NCBI GenBank assembly: GCA_021795795.1
Contig: JAJYPA010000241.1
Span: 2,117 to 11,171 of the forward strand
Origin: Pseudomonadota bacterium
GTDB lineage: Bacteria; Pseudomonadota; Gammaproteobacteria; Halothiobacillales; Halothiobacillaceae
Reading direction: 5' to 3'
DNA: 9,055 nucleotides
Positions within the stretch are counted from its first letter, which is position 1. The number at the start of each line of letters is the position of its first letter. A program made the translations under genes and the position numbers. Shown here piece by piece: positions 1 to 6,399 of this stretch. The notes beneath the pieces were generated by a model. The model was not told the DNA's origin. It saw only the letters and a list, made by a program, of their open reading frames with translations, and searched no databases.

Positions 1-1
1 C

Positions 2-155
2 CTAAGTGCGGCTGGATTCGCAGTTCATCGGCAAAGATCGGCTAACGACCAAGAACTGGAGCCCGCCGGCCTGCTTCATGTAACGCTCCCCAAGCCGACG
101 GGTAGACCAGCGGGATGCCGCAACAAACCGACCATCCTCTCTACTGCGGGCGCAC
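2..155 (-). other. Open reading frame remnant downstream of the catalase gene, unidentified
   Basis: Between the catalase stop codon and the window edge, one minus-strand frame stays open and ends at a TAG at positions 2-4. It reads as a basic stretch containing RWSTRRLGERYMKQAGG. There is no clear start with a ribosome binding site in this frame. A short alternative ORF begins with an ATG preceded by GAGAGG at about 131, in another frame, but it ends after 16 codons. I see no hairpin followed by a T run that would terminate catalase transcription here. The stretch may be the tail of a degraded gene or non-coding sequence. I do not recognise the peptide, and its coding nature is doubtful. Confidence 0.2.
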
Positions 156-1613
156 CTAACGCTGTACCTCACTCAGGGGGATGCCCAGACTGGCCGCTAC
201 CCCCGCGCCGTATTCCGGATCGGCCTTGAGGAAATGTCCCAACTGGCGAATCTGAATGGATTGGGGGATAGACGCCATAGCCGCGACGATATTCTCGATG
301 AGTTGACCCTTTTCCTCGGTATTCATGAGACGGAACAGATTTCCCGCTTGACTATAATCCTCATTGCCCTCGCGGTGGTCGTAACGATCGGCATCACCGT
401 GCAGGCGCAGAGGGGGCTCGCGATACTCGGACGCCTCGGCAGGACCGCTAAAGCTGTTGGGCTCATAGTTCACTCCACCCCCACCATTGCCATCGAAACG
501 CATATGACCGTCCCGATGATAGGTGTGCACCGGACAACGGGGCTTATTGACGGGCAACGCGGCATAATTCACCCCGATGCGATAGCGGTGGGCATCGGCG
601 TAGGACAACAAGCGCGCCTGCAGCACCTTGTCGGGAGACGCCCCCATGCCCGGCGGTAGATTGCCCGGTTCAAAGGCGGCCTGTTCCACCTCGGCAAAGT
701 AATTCTCGGGATTGCGGTTGAGTTCCAGGATGCCCGCCTCGATGAGGGGGTAATCTTTGTGCGGCCAAACCTTGGTGAGATCGAAGGGGTGAATGGGATA
801 GGTATCCGCATCCTTCTCCGGCATGATCTGGACCATGAGACGCCACTGGGGGAAGTCGCCCCGGGCGATGGCGGCGTGCAGATCGCGACGGTGGTAATCC
901 GGGTCTTCCCCGGCGATTTTTGCTGCTTCCGCATTCGTCAAATTGGCAATCCCCTGGACAGTCTTGAGGTGCCATTTCACCCAATAACGCTCACCGGCGT
1001 TGTTCCAGAGGCTGAAGGTGTGGCTGCCATAGCCATTCATTTGCCGATAGCTGGCGGGAATGCCCCGGTCGGAAAAAAGAATGGTCACCTGATGCAGTGA
1101 TTCCGGCGACAGGCTCCAGTAGTCCCACTGCATCGTCGCATCGCGCATACCGGTCGCCGGATCGCGCTTTTGGCTGTGGATGAAGTCGGAGAATTTCAAG
1201 GGATCACGGAGGAAGAACACCGGCGTATTGTTACCCACCAGGTCCCAGTTGCCCTCTTCCGTATAGAATTTGCAAGAAAAACCGCGCGGATCACGCACGG
1301 TATCGGCAGAACCCAGCTCACCGGCTACCGTTGAAAAACGCACAAAGACCTCGCAGCCGTTCCCCGCCTGAGCGAAAATCTTGGCGCGGGTATAGCGGGA
1401 GATATCGCCGGTGACGTGAAAGCGTCCATAGGCGCCGGCGCCCTTGGCGTGCACCACCCGCTCGGGTACCCGCTCACGGTTGAAGTGGGCCATGCGCTCG
1501 AAGAGTTGATAATCGCTCATCAGCACCGGCCCACGCGGTCCGGCGGTGAGGCTATTCTGGTTATCGGCTACGGGATCGCCCGCATCGGTAGTCATGACAG
1601 GACATTTACTCAT
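156..1613 (-). CDS. katA: Monofunctional haem catalase, small-subunit (clade 3 type)
   Basis: This 485-residue protein is a cytoplasmic haem catalase that dismutates hydrogen peroxide to water and oxygen. The length matches small-subunit catalases. The distal-pocket His is His55, in the active-site signature [18 protein letters not shown] (about residues 46-63). The distal Asn is Asn128, in [13 protein letters not shown]. The proximal haem-ligand Tyr is Tyr338, in [16 protein letters not shown], with the conserved Arg334. Spacings of 73 and 283 residues from the catalytic His to the Asn and Tyr equal those in bovine catalase (74, 147, 357), so the active site looks intact. The ATG at 1611-1613 is preceded by AAGGGG (complement of 1622-1627) with 8 bases between. 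A strong promoter lies about 70-100 bp upstream. The gene is isolated from other minus-strand genes and sits on the island side of an integrase and tRNA junction, so it may be acquired cargo. The family call is very safe; the symbol katA is by family convention. Confidence 0.97.
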   Translation of the reverse strand: MSKCPVMTTDAGDPVADNQNSLTAGPRGPVLMSDYQLFERMAHFNRERVPERVVHAKGAGAYGRFHVTGDISRYTRAKIFAQAGNGCEVFVRFSTVAGELGSADTVRDPRGFSCKFYTEEGNWDLVGNNTPVFFLRDPLKFSDFIHSQKRDPATGMRDATMQWDYWSLSPESLHQVTILFSDRGIPASYRQMNGYGSHTFSLWNNAGERYWVKWHLKTVQGIANLTNAEAAKIAGEDPDYHRRDLHAAIARGDFPQWRLMVQIMPEKDADTYPIHPFDLTKVWPHKDYPLIEAGILELNRNPENYFAEVEQAAFEPGNLPPGMGASPDKVLQARLLSYADAHRYRIGVNYAALPVNKPRCPVHTYHRDGHMRFDGNGGGGVNYEPNSFSGPAEASEYREPPLRLHGDADRYDHREGNEDYSQAGNLFRLMNTEEKGQLIENIVAAMASIPQSIQIRQLGHFLKADPEYGAGVAASLGIPLSEVQR

Positions 1614-1692
1614 GGATAGTTCCCCTTCCAGGATGAGACAAGTTCCCCCCTTACTATGGTGACATAGATGACCATGGGTGGAATTAAAAGCT

Positions 1693-1721
1693 ATTATAAA
1701 ACCAATTTGGACTTAAATCAA
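1693..1721 (-). promoter_or_regulatory. Sigma70-type promoter of the catalase gene
   Basis: On the minus strand a -35 hexamer TTGATT (complement of 1716-1721) is followed after exactly 17 bases by a perfect -10 hexamer TATAAT (complement of 1693-1698). Transcription would start near 1686, giving a leader of about 70 nt. That leader contains a small 5-bp hairpin (arms 1654-1658 and 1663-1667). The stretch is much more AT-rich than the surrounding genes. Confidence 0.75.
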
Positions 1722-1734
1722 ATATAGACTATAT
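1722..1734. promoter_or_regulatory. 13-bp palindrome abutting the catalase -35, candidate operator
   Basis: ATATAGACTATAT is a perfect inverted repeat of two 6-base arms around one central base, and it begins directly upstream of the catalase -35 hexamer. The layout (6-1-6, 7-1-7 with one mismatch) resembles sites bound by dimeric regulators. The bases do not match the Bacillus PerR or Escherichia coli Fur consensus. Its function is inferred from position and symmetry only. Confidence 0.4.
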
Positions 1735-1770
1735 ATTATCGTTCCCTAATTTGTATTGCACAGCCCGTGA

Positions 1771-2207
1771 AAGTCCGATCTGTATGGACCACACGTTCTG
1801 GCCGAGATGCTGGAGGACATCGCCGGGATGGCGGCCAAGAAGAAGGAATTGTTCTCCGATGACGACCGGTATATCGTGGAGTGGAACTTCAGCGGGAAAA
1901 CGGGTTTATCAGATCGGTTGCCTTTCCAGTCGCGTCTGGCCTTTTTTGCTGCAGACCATGCATTGATGGGCACGGAGGAGCTACCCATGGTACTAGATAC
2001 AGACATCATCGAGAAACTGGCCCGGGCCGGCCTCGCAGTCATGGGGGCCGACCCCAAAGCCCAAAAAATGGCCCTGCCCATGGCAAAAGAAAAGATCTTG
2101 CGCGCTCGGGGGCATCGGCTTTGATCTACGACGGGCTTAAAGCTGCTGGAGTTATCCGGATCCTGTTGAGGGAGCAGAGCCGCGAAGCCGGAATGGTAAG
2201 CCATTGA
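1771..2207 (+). pseudogene. Small hypothetical gene, 5'-truncated and apparently frameshifted
   Basis: One plus-strand frame is open from 1771 (after a TGA at 1768-1770) to a TGA at 2122-2124. Inside it an ATG at 1987 has an excellent Shine-Dalgarno, GGAGGAG at 1975-1981, six bases upstream, and would give a 45-residue peptide beginning MVLDTDIIEKLARAGLAV. The other candidate ATG at 1807 has no ribosome binding site. Just before the 2122 stop there is a run of five G (2108-2112). Moving to the -1 frame there continues with a plausible sequence (ALIYDGLKAAGVIRILL) up to a TGA at 2205-2207. That TGA overlaps the ATG of the next gene as TGATG, the usual form of translational coupling. One lost G would explain both facts. 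The restored product from 1987 would be about 73 residues, mostly helical and rich in Ala, Leu and Lys. I do not recognise the family. The 1771-1986 portion (with LAEMLEDIAGMAAKKKELF) could be a natural upstream part or the relic of another gene. Confidence 0.45.
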
Positions 2208-2617
2208 TGAATCCCATCTGCCGAATCAGCATGCTCGCCTTTCTTTGCTGTTCCTTCCTGACCGGTTGCGCTCACGCCATCATTGCAAGCCCAGGAAACG
2301 AAGGAATTCACTCCAACCAGAACGGAGACTATTTTGCCTTCTACCCGATTCCTATGAGCCAAGCCACGACCGCCGCCAAGCTGGCCTTAAAGCAGACTGG
2401 AATGGCCTACGATGCCGAGATCAGCCACACCCCCTCCCAGACGATATTGGCGGGCCTGAGTACCACTCAATACGTCATGAAGGTCACCCTGGACGCAGTC
2501 AATCCCAACCTGACCAAGGTAACCGTTCACGCCGACTACTTTGGGGAGAAAGCCTTGTCCCTACGCTTTCAACACCTCCTGGCTTCAGCCATCAAGAAAG
2601 CCGGGGGCACCCATTGA
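2207..2617 (+). CDS. Small exported lipoprotein, hypothetical
   Basis: This is a protein of about 136 residues with a lipoprotein signal peptide: a short N-terminus with Arg6, a hydrophobic core (about residues 7-18) and the lipobox L18-T19-G20-C21. The mature protein would therefore be lipid-anchored at Cys21 in the envelope. The mature part (about 115 residues) has a conserved-looking region around YFAFYPIPMSQATTAAKLAL and strand-like segments such as VMKVTLDAV and LTKVTVHADYFG. These resemble small DUF3568-like periplasmic lipoproteins, but that comparison is from memory. The ATG at 2207 overlaps the TGA at 2205-2207 of the preceding ORF, and no strong ribosome binding site is present, which suggests translational coupling. 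A TTG at 2204 is an alternative start one codon earlier. Molecular function is unknown. Confidence 0.75.
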   Translation: MNPICRISMLAFLCCSFLTGCAHAIIASPGNEGIHSNQNGDYFAFYPIPMSQATTAAKLALKQTGMAYDAEISHTPSQTILAGLSTTQYVMKVTLDAVNPNLTKVTVHADYFGEKALSLRFQHLLASAIKKAGGTH

Positions 2618-2709
2618 CCATGGCTGAGATGGCGAATCAGTGATGACTCCGCGTAAGTTCTGTGCCTAGATCACAAGTATAACTAATTGTTTAATAAAAG
2701 GCTTCCGTC

Positions 2710-3729
2710 ATGTCCGTTGCTAACGCTAGTAATACCGCCTCTCCGCAGGCCACCACCCTCGCCGATCTGGCGGCGCAATATTTCATTGAGGAGGACCACT
2801 CCGTTGAAGGCGCCCTCGGGGACGCAATAGACCAACTCTTGGTGGAGGAAGACGTGGAAACGCTGACCATGGCTTCTCTGCTCCTGCTGAAGCGGGACCC
2901 AGACGCAGAAGAAGACTTTTGGGGGTTTGCAAAAGAAAGGGCTGAAATGTTTCTCACCGAAGCTGGGGAGGTCTCCACCCTATTTGCGATACCCATCCTC
3001 CGGCCTGATTTCGTAAAAACTTTCTCCCTTACCCAAATTATGGACGCCTTGGTCAAACACGGCCTCATCTGTGAAAGCGCCCAGATTAATTTTTTCCCCG
3101 TTCCCGTAGATGGCGGAAAGCTCCTTAGCATTGACCCCACCAGCCTTTTCCGCCTCCATGGCCTGATTGGTGTCAACAATAAAGCCGTACTGGACATGGT
3201 CGGCCAGCAAGCTGGTGGTGAAGATTCAATACCCTACCTGTGTCTCATTGGAACCATCACTGTACCCGCCCAACTCCATGAACCTTGCCTGGCTTGGGAA
3301 CTGGATACAGAAGAGTATTTGCAACGGATCCGGCAGTGGAATGCCTTAGCAGACGAAGAGGTCCGCAGCCTCCATCCCCCGGTTCATGCACTGGGAATCC
3401 CTGGCCGCTTCGTATTCGCCGTTCGTGAGGGCGCCACCGAATTTCAAGACATTGTCCTCCATGAGTTCATTGAAAAAGCCATGGCTGCCTCACGGAGCAA
3501 GCAAGTGCTGGCCCGGTTCGCTGACGGGACTATGACCGACTCCGTGATCCTGGATCTCTATGACGAACAGCAGAGTTATGGGTTTATTCAGATCCCCTGG
3601 AGAGTGCTAGGTTTAACTCGCTCCGAGGTCATTGAGGTCGTATTTGATGCTTTGAGCGGTGCCGGGGTGCTGGGTATCATGTTTGAGAAAGCCGGTGATG
3701 CCTGGTTCGAGGGTGGGGTGGTGCATTAG
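2710..3729 (+). CDS. Hypothetical protein, 339 residues, acidic, cytoplasmic
   Basis: I do not recognise this protein with confidence. It has no signal peptide or membrane segment and a strongly acidic N-terminal third, for example FIEEDHSVEGALGDAIDQLL and the EED clusters between residues 20 and 75. The middle and C-terminal parts look like a mixed alpha/beta domain (around FAIPILRPDFV, CLIGTITVPAQL and GFIQIPWRVLGLTRSEVIE). Its general plan, an 'IPIL' strand, a Trp/Arg-rich central helix and a C-terminal 'IPWRVLG' segment, reminds me loosely of DUF2863 proteins of betaproteobacteria. This is a weak impression, not an assignment. The ATG at 2710 is preceded by AAAAGG (2696-2701) with 8 bases between. 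A possible -10 TATAAC lies at 2678-2683, but no good -35 is present. The next plus-strand gene follows after 75 bp and may belong to the same transcript. GC-rich third codon positions are those of a real gene. Confidence 0.8.
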   Translation: MSVANASNTASPQATTLADLAAQYFIEEDHSVEGALGDAIDQLLVEEDVETLTMASLLLLKRDPDAEEDFWGFAKERAEMFLTEAGEVSTLFAIPILRPDFVKTFSLTQIMDALVKHGLICESAQINFFPVPVDGGKLLSIDPTSLFRLHGLIGVNNKAVLDMVGQQAGGEDSIPYLCLIGTITVPAQLHEPCLAWELDTEEYLQRIRQWNALADEEVRSLHPPVHALGIPGRFVFAVREGATEFQDIVLHEFIEKAMAASRSKQVLARFADGTMTDSVILDLYDEQQSYGFIQIPWRVLGLTRSEVIEVVFDALSGAGVLGIMFEKAGDAWFEGGVVH

Positions 3730-3804
3730 GGAGTGCATAATACGTTGCAGCAGGAATGCACCCATGCGAAAGGGAAAGGCTGAACGGAATGAAGTGGAGG
3801 AGTT

Positions 3805-4467
3805 ATGGAGCAGGAAAATCCTGTACTCAAGGCCGAAGTGGATCACAAGACCAAATCGAAAGGCGGGGTACAGACCAAGGAGCTTACCAGTGGTAAGCAT
3901 TCCTTTATCGCCTTTGAACAGGAGGATAGCTCCTACAGGGTTTACACGGTAGAAGAGGATAGCCCCATGGTGGAAATTGGGATTATATTTCCCAACAACA
4001 TAGGGATTAAAGGATCAAGGTTTGGATGTGAAATTACGCAAGGGAGAGGGGCGACTTTAAAATCCATTGGATCTCGGAGTGTGGAGAAAGCCATGGCTTG
4101 TCTATGTAGGGATTGGGTAAAATATTTGCCCAAGACCCGCCGTAGCTTACGGATCACTAAGATTTTTCAATCTGCATTGGAACTAATTGAGTTCTTGAAA
4201 AAATGCACAGAGTCGTTAACCACCACTACGGCTGCCCCGAGGCAAGTCAATGGTGAGGTCCAGACATTTCTACTCGACCAAGAATCTGCATCGGTTCACC
4301 ATCAGGCGCAAGGCCAGGGAGAACAGTCGCCCTTGGACCATCCTCAAGCCTCTTGTGGAAAATTGATTGAAGCGCCAGATTCTACCCCATTACCCACTGG
4401 CAATAGCGAGGAGTCCACGAATCCACTGTTCGCAAGAAGTGGCACTACGCCAGTCGCCGGCAAATAG
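3805..4467 (+). CDS. Hypothetical protein, 220 residues, low-complexity C-terminus
   Basis: I do not recognise this protein. The ATG at 3805 has a good Shine-Dalgarno, GGAGG at 3796-3800, four bases upstream, so translation is likely. The first 140 residues look folded: strands around HSFIAFEQEDSSYRVYTV and VEIGIIFPNNIGI, then a basic helix with KYLPKTRRSLRITKIF followed by SALELIEFLKKC. From about residue 143 to the end the sequence is rich in Ser, Thr, Gln, Pro and Gly (for example HHQAQGQGEQSPLDHPQA) and probably disordered. There is no signal peptide or clear membrane segment. Codon use is less GC-biased than in the catalase or thiO, which fits acquired DNA. The gene ends 63 bp before the convergent VOC gene, with no obvious terminator between them. 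Confidence 0.7.
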   Translation: MEQENPVLKAEVDHKTKSKGGVQTKELTSGKHSFIAFEQEDSSYRVYTVEEDSPMVEIGIIFPNNIGIKGSRFGCEITQGRGATLKSIGSRSVEKAMACLCRDWVKYLPKTRRSLRITKIFQSALELIEFLKKCTESLTTTTAAPRQVNGEVQTFLLDQESASVHHQAQGQGEQSPLDHPQASCGKLIEAPDSTPLPTGNSEESTNPLFARSGTTPVAGK

Positions 4468-4530
4468 AGGTTGACCGCTCCTCTGCAAAAGACGAACGCA
4501 TAGCCTTCTGTTCAGAGCTTAACCCACCCT

Positions 4531-4959
4531 TCAGGCTGTCCGGCCGGTGGGGACCACCTCATAATACCGCGCCTCGATTAGGTTCCTTTCCGGGTCTCGA
4601 AAATAAATCGACGTTCCGGTACCGTGCGCACCCCAGCGTGGAACAGGTCCTTCCTCTATATCGACATTGCTAGCGTGAAGCCGCTCCAACAGGGTTTCCC
4701 ACGTATCCTTACTCAAGGCAATGCAGAAATGGTTCAAGTTCTCGCGGCGCTGGCCAGTCCGAGCGTTTTTCTGCCATAGCTTTTTCGGAAACAGATCGAT
4801 AATCGTATCCGAATTCAGTCGCACAGATGGAAATGGCGCAGCTCCAGCACGGTATTCCTTCAAGCGTTCAGGGGTAAACATAAGCACGTCCGAATAGAAA
4901 GCGATCATCTTCTCGTCATCTTCCACATTCAATACGATGTGATCCATCAAACATTGCAT
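4531..4959 (-). CDS. VOC (glyoxalase/bleomycin resistance/dioxygenase) superfamily protein
   Basis: With the start chosen here the protein has 142 residues, normal for a single-chain VOC protein made of two beta-alpha-beta-beta-beta modules. The first module begins with MDHIVLNVEDDEKMIAFYSD. The second begins at LNHFCIAL and ends with the typical SIYFRDPERNLIEARYYE. His7, His77 and Glu129 occupy the usual metal-binding positions. Such proteins include glyoxalase I-like enzymes, extradiol dioxygenases and resistance proteins. The exact substrate cannot be read from sequence, though the pattern is closest to the glyoxalase-I-like subgroup. The ATG at 4957-4959 has GGAGGG upstream with normal spacing. 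The frame stays open to 5118, with a GTG at 5068-5070, but without a ribosome binding site, so a longer 179-residue form is less likely. The gene is probably cytoplasmic and transcribed alone. Confidence 0.85.
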   Translation of the reverse strand: MQCLMDHIVLNVEDDEKMIAFYSDVLMFTPERLKEYRAGAAPFPSVRLNSDTIIDLFPKKLWQKNARTGQRRENLNHFCIALSKDTWETLLERLHASNVDIEEGPVPRWGAHGTGTSIYFRDPERNLIEARYYEVVPTGRTA

Positions 4960-5124
4960 ATTCGGTCCCTCCGAAATAGTCCTAAATAGTCCTATCGCCG
5001 CCAATGCTGGCGTATTCCAGGCTTCCATCACCTGCCCGGTCTTGCTATCAATCAGCTCGGCACGCAGCACATGCGCGGGGTCTGTCGGAGCGTTTGGCAG
5101 CCGGAAGCGCCATGATTTTCATTA
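4960..5124 (-). other. Coding-like stretch in frame with and upstream of the VOC gene
   Basis: The frame of the VOC gene remains open upstream from 4960 to 5118, where a TGA (5119-5121) and a TAA (5122-5124) stand side by side. The translated stretch contains WRFRLPNAPTDPAHVLRAEL and TGQVMEAWNTPALAAIGLF, which look like natural protein with GC-rich codon use. The best ribosome binding site lies after it, in front of 4959. It could be an N-terminal extension started at the GTG 5068-5070, or the remnant of another gene. I do not recognise it. Confidence 0.3.
4974..4993. repeat. Tandem 10-bp direct repeat upstream of the VOC gene
   Basis: AAATAGTCCT occurs twice in direct succession (4974-4983 and 4984-4993), immediately upstream of the Shine-Dalgarno of the VOC gene. 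It may be a simple slippage duplication or part of a regulatory site. Ten bases is not a multiple of three, so gain or loss of one copy would change the upstream reading frame but not the VOC gene itself. Confidence 0.7.
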
Positions 5125-5316
5125 TGTGCGCCGCCACAGCGGCCCCGGAGATGGCGGTCCCTTCGGCTCCCATACATACCCCACCGGCATCAAGGCATAA
5201 GCGTTGGGATCGTGCGCCTTGGGCTCCGTGCCGGCGGAGGAGCCTGTTGCAGTCAGGCAGTCGTTTTGTATTATGCCGCATTGACACCCCAGCAGCGTAC
5301 CCGGCCCTGATGCCAT
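5122..5316 (-). pseudogene. Unidentified small ORF or gene remnant (64 codons)
   Basis: A minus-strand frame open from about 5376 down to the TAA at 5122-5124 reads as a convincing protein end: [20 protein letters not shown], later [18 protein letters not shown] and finally LWRRT. Codons are biased to G or C in the third position, unlike the shadow frames here. The only ATG (5314-5316) lacks a ribosome binding site, so this is more likely the 3' remnant of a larger gene than a complete one. Three Cys residues are clustered in the first third. It is in the same frame as the VOC gene and is separated from the stretch before that gene by the TAA-TGA pair. The family is unknown to me. Confidence 0.3.
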
Positions 5317-5524
5317 GCCCGGGTCGCAGTAGTGGCCGGCGCCGCGTGCTGATGGCCATTGTCCACTGAGTCATTTGATCCGGATGCTGCGTAGCACACG
5401 CTGGAATGGCTTTCCCTGCCCAATCCGAACCTTTCCCCCATTTCATACTCCAAAAGAAATTTACACCCAAAAAAACCCGTGGCACGGTATCCCTGCCCTT
5501 TGCAGGATCGGAGAAGGAGGTTTT
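5317..5524. other. Non-coding stretch between the divergent remnants and the plus-strand ORF
   Basis: I see no supported gene here. The segment includes an A-rich region at about 5450-5477 containing TTTACA (5459-5464), which could serve as a -35, although no good -10 follows at 16-18 bases. A 5-bp hairpin (arms 5492-5496 and 5502-5506) stands directly before the Shine-Dalgarno of the next gene. Open frames on both strands in this stretch lack ribosome binding sites and look like chance frames. Confidence 0.4.
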
Positions 5525-6031
5525 ATGAAAGAAAATCGTCACCAAGCGCCACTGGCACCCCAGCAGAGATACCCGCGATCCTCAAAAGGCCCGATCCAGC
5601 ATCCCTTGCATACCAGCCGGCACCATATCCGCCATGAGGTACATCTGAGTTATGCCGCCAACTGGCGCATCAAGCACCTGGCCGAGACCTGGGGCGTATC
5701 CTACAGCGAGGCGTTGGACTGGCTGGCGCTGTGGGTTGTGTCGGGCTCACGAACTAAAGCCCCCGGCTCTCCCGGGGGATATTTACAGGACGTACTGTCA
5801 CTCAGGCCAATACCAAAGCTCGGCGAAATGTTCTCAAACATGCTGGTATCTCAGATTTCCGCTGGCACGACTTGTGTCACATCTGGGCCAGTTGGCACGT
5901 TCAGGCCGGAACCTCCCTGGCCAAGCTGCAGGAATTGGGAGGATGGGAGTCCGTTGAGATGGTGCGACGCTACGCACATCTTCCGGCGAACCATCTGGCA
6001 GAAGATGCGGGCGGCATCGACGCGGCGTTGA
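5525..6031 (+). CDS. Small helix-turn-helix-like protein, C-terminus replaced by out-of-frame integrase sequence
   Basis: The ATG at 5525 has a near-perfect Shine-Dalgarno, AAGGAGG at 5514-5520, four bases upstream, so it is the credible start, although the frame is open from 5375. The first 72 residues look like an authentic small basic protein: a His/Arg/Pro-rich N-terminus, then [20 protein letters not shown] (residues 47-66), which has the pattern of a helix-turn-helix and suggests DNA binding. After about residue 73 (position 5741) the frame passes through a GC-rich hairpin and reads the integrase remnant out of frame up to a TGA at 6029-6031. The last 95 or so residues are therefore probably meaningless, and the original 3' end of the gene seems lost. 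The family is not recognised. The functional status is doubtful even though translation initiation should be efficient. Confidence 0.5.
   Translation: MKENRHQAPLAPQQRYPRSSKGPIQHPLHTSRHHIRHEVHLSYAANWRIKHLAETWGVSYSEALDWLALWVVSGSRTKAPGSPGGYLQDVLSLRPIPKLGEMFSNMLVSQISAGTTCVTSGPVGTFRPEPPWPSCRNWEDGSPLRWCDATHIFRRTIWQKMRAASTRR
5760..5778. repeat. GC-rich perfect hairpin at the HTH ORF / integrase junction
   Basis: CCCCCGG (5760-5766) and CCGGGGG (5772-5778) form a perfect 7-bp stem with a 5-base loop, preceded by GAACTAAAG and followed by ATATTTACA. No T run follows, so it is not a standard terminator. C-rich hairpins of this kind flanked by TTAC-like tetramers occur at the ends of IS200/IS605-family elements. 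The site may be the scar or end of such an element, but no transposase is present and the match is from memory. Confidence 0.45.
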
Positions 6032-6040
6032 TCCGGAAAG

Positions 6041-6082
6041 AAAAAAGCGATTATGACACAAATCTGTCACAATCGCTTTTTT
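6041..6082. terminator. Bidirectional rho-independent terminator
   Basis: Arms 6041-6058 (AAAAAAGCGATTATGACA) and 6065-6082 form an 18-bp stem with a single A-C mismatch and a 6-base loop. There is an A run on the left and a T run on the right, so the structure can terminate transcription from either side. It lies inside the last codons of the integrase remnant and 38 bp beyond the 3' end of tRNA-Lys. It would end transcripts from the element and from the tRNA gene, or downstream readthrough of the tamB-thiO-regulator unit. Confidence 0.85.
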
Positions 6083-6119
6083 GGAGCACTCAGGAAAGTG
6101 CGTAACTTACTGGTTTAAC

Positions 6120-6195
<76 letters not shown>

Positions 6196-6399
6196 GGAGC
6201 ACGTATTTTCCGACAGGAGCGAACAAAAGGCAAGCACTTTGGGCGATTCAATGAGCGCCATGCGCGCCGGGAGGGAGTAGCAAAAGCCCCTGAACGGAAT
6301 GCGCCGTCCCTACCGCAGCCCTGCCACGCGAACGGGTCGAAGGCTCCTCTCGGACAGGGTAGCGAAAGCCGCTTTGCGATCCGCCCCCTTTCCGCCCCC

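Larger units (their letters stand above)
5758..6105 (+). pseudogene. C-terminal remnant of a tyrosine recombinase (phage-type integrase)
   Basis: The frame open from 5758 to the TAA at 6103-6105 gives the C-terminal half of a phage-type tyrosine recombinase catalytic domain: [20 protein letters not shown], then [18 protein letters not shown], then [19 protein letters not shown]. In the family the second block is normally HDLRHTWASWH. Here the catalytic Arg of the H-x-L-R motif is Cys (TGT at 5875-5877), a single C to T change from CGT. The nucleophilic Tyr (in RRYAHL) is still present. Everything upstream, including the first catalytic Arg and the core-binding and N-terminal domains, is missing, and a TAA in the same frame lies at 5755-5757. 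The protein cannot be a working recombinase. The remnant ends 14 bp before the 3' end of tRNA-Lys, the usual place of an integrase gene next to its attachment site, and so marks the end of a decayed integrated element. Confidence 0.9.

Noticed and set aside
1687..1701. Classical PerR box at the catalase promoter
   Set aside because: Only the half TTATAAT matches the Bacillus consensus, and this half is the -10 hexamer itself. The other half agrees at about 3 of 7 positions, so a textbook PerR site is not supported.
1746..2204. 152-codon minus-strand ORF opposite the small plus-strand gene
   Set aside because: It is Ser/Ala-rich with no ribosome binding site, lies over the catalase promoter side, and is opposed by a plus-strand frame with a strong Shine-Dalgarno and a coupled downstream gene; most likely a shadow frame.
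5048..5545. 165-codon minus-strand ORF covering the region between the VOC gene and the HTH-like ORF
   Set aside because: Its composition (many Arg, Ala and His in low-order strings) is that of a chance frame in GC-rich DNA. It overlaps the strong Shine-Dalgarno and start of the plus-strand gene, and another minus-strand frame looks better.
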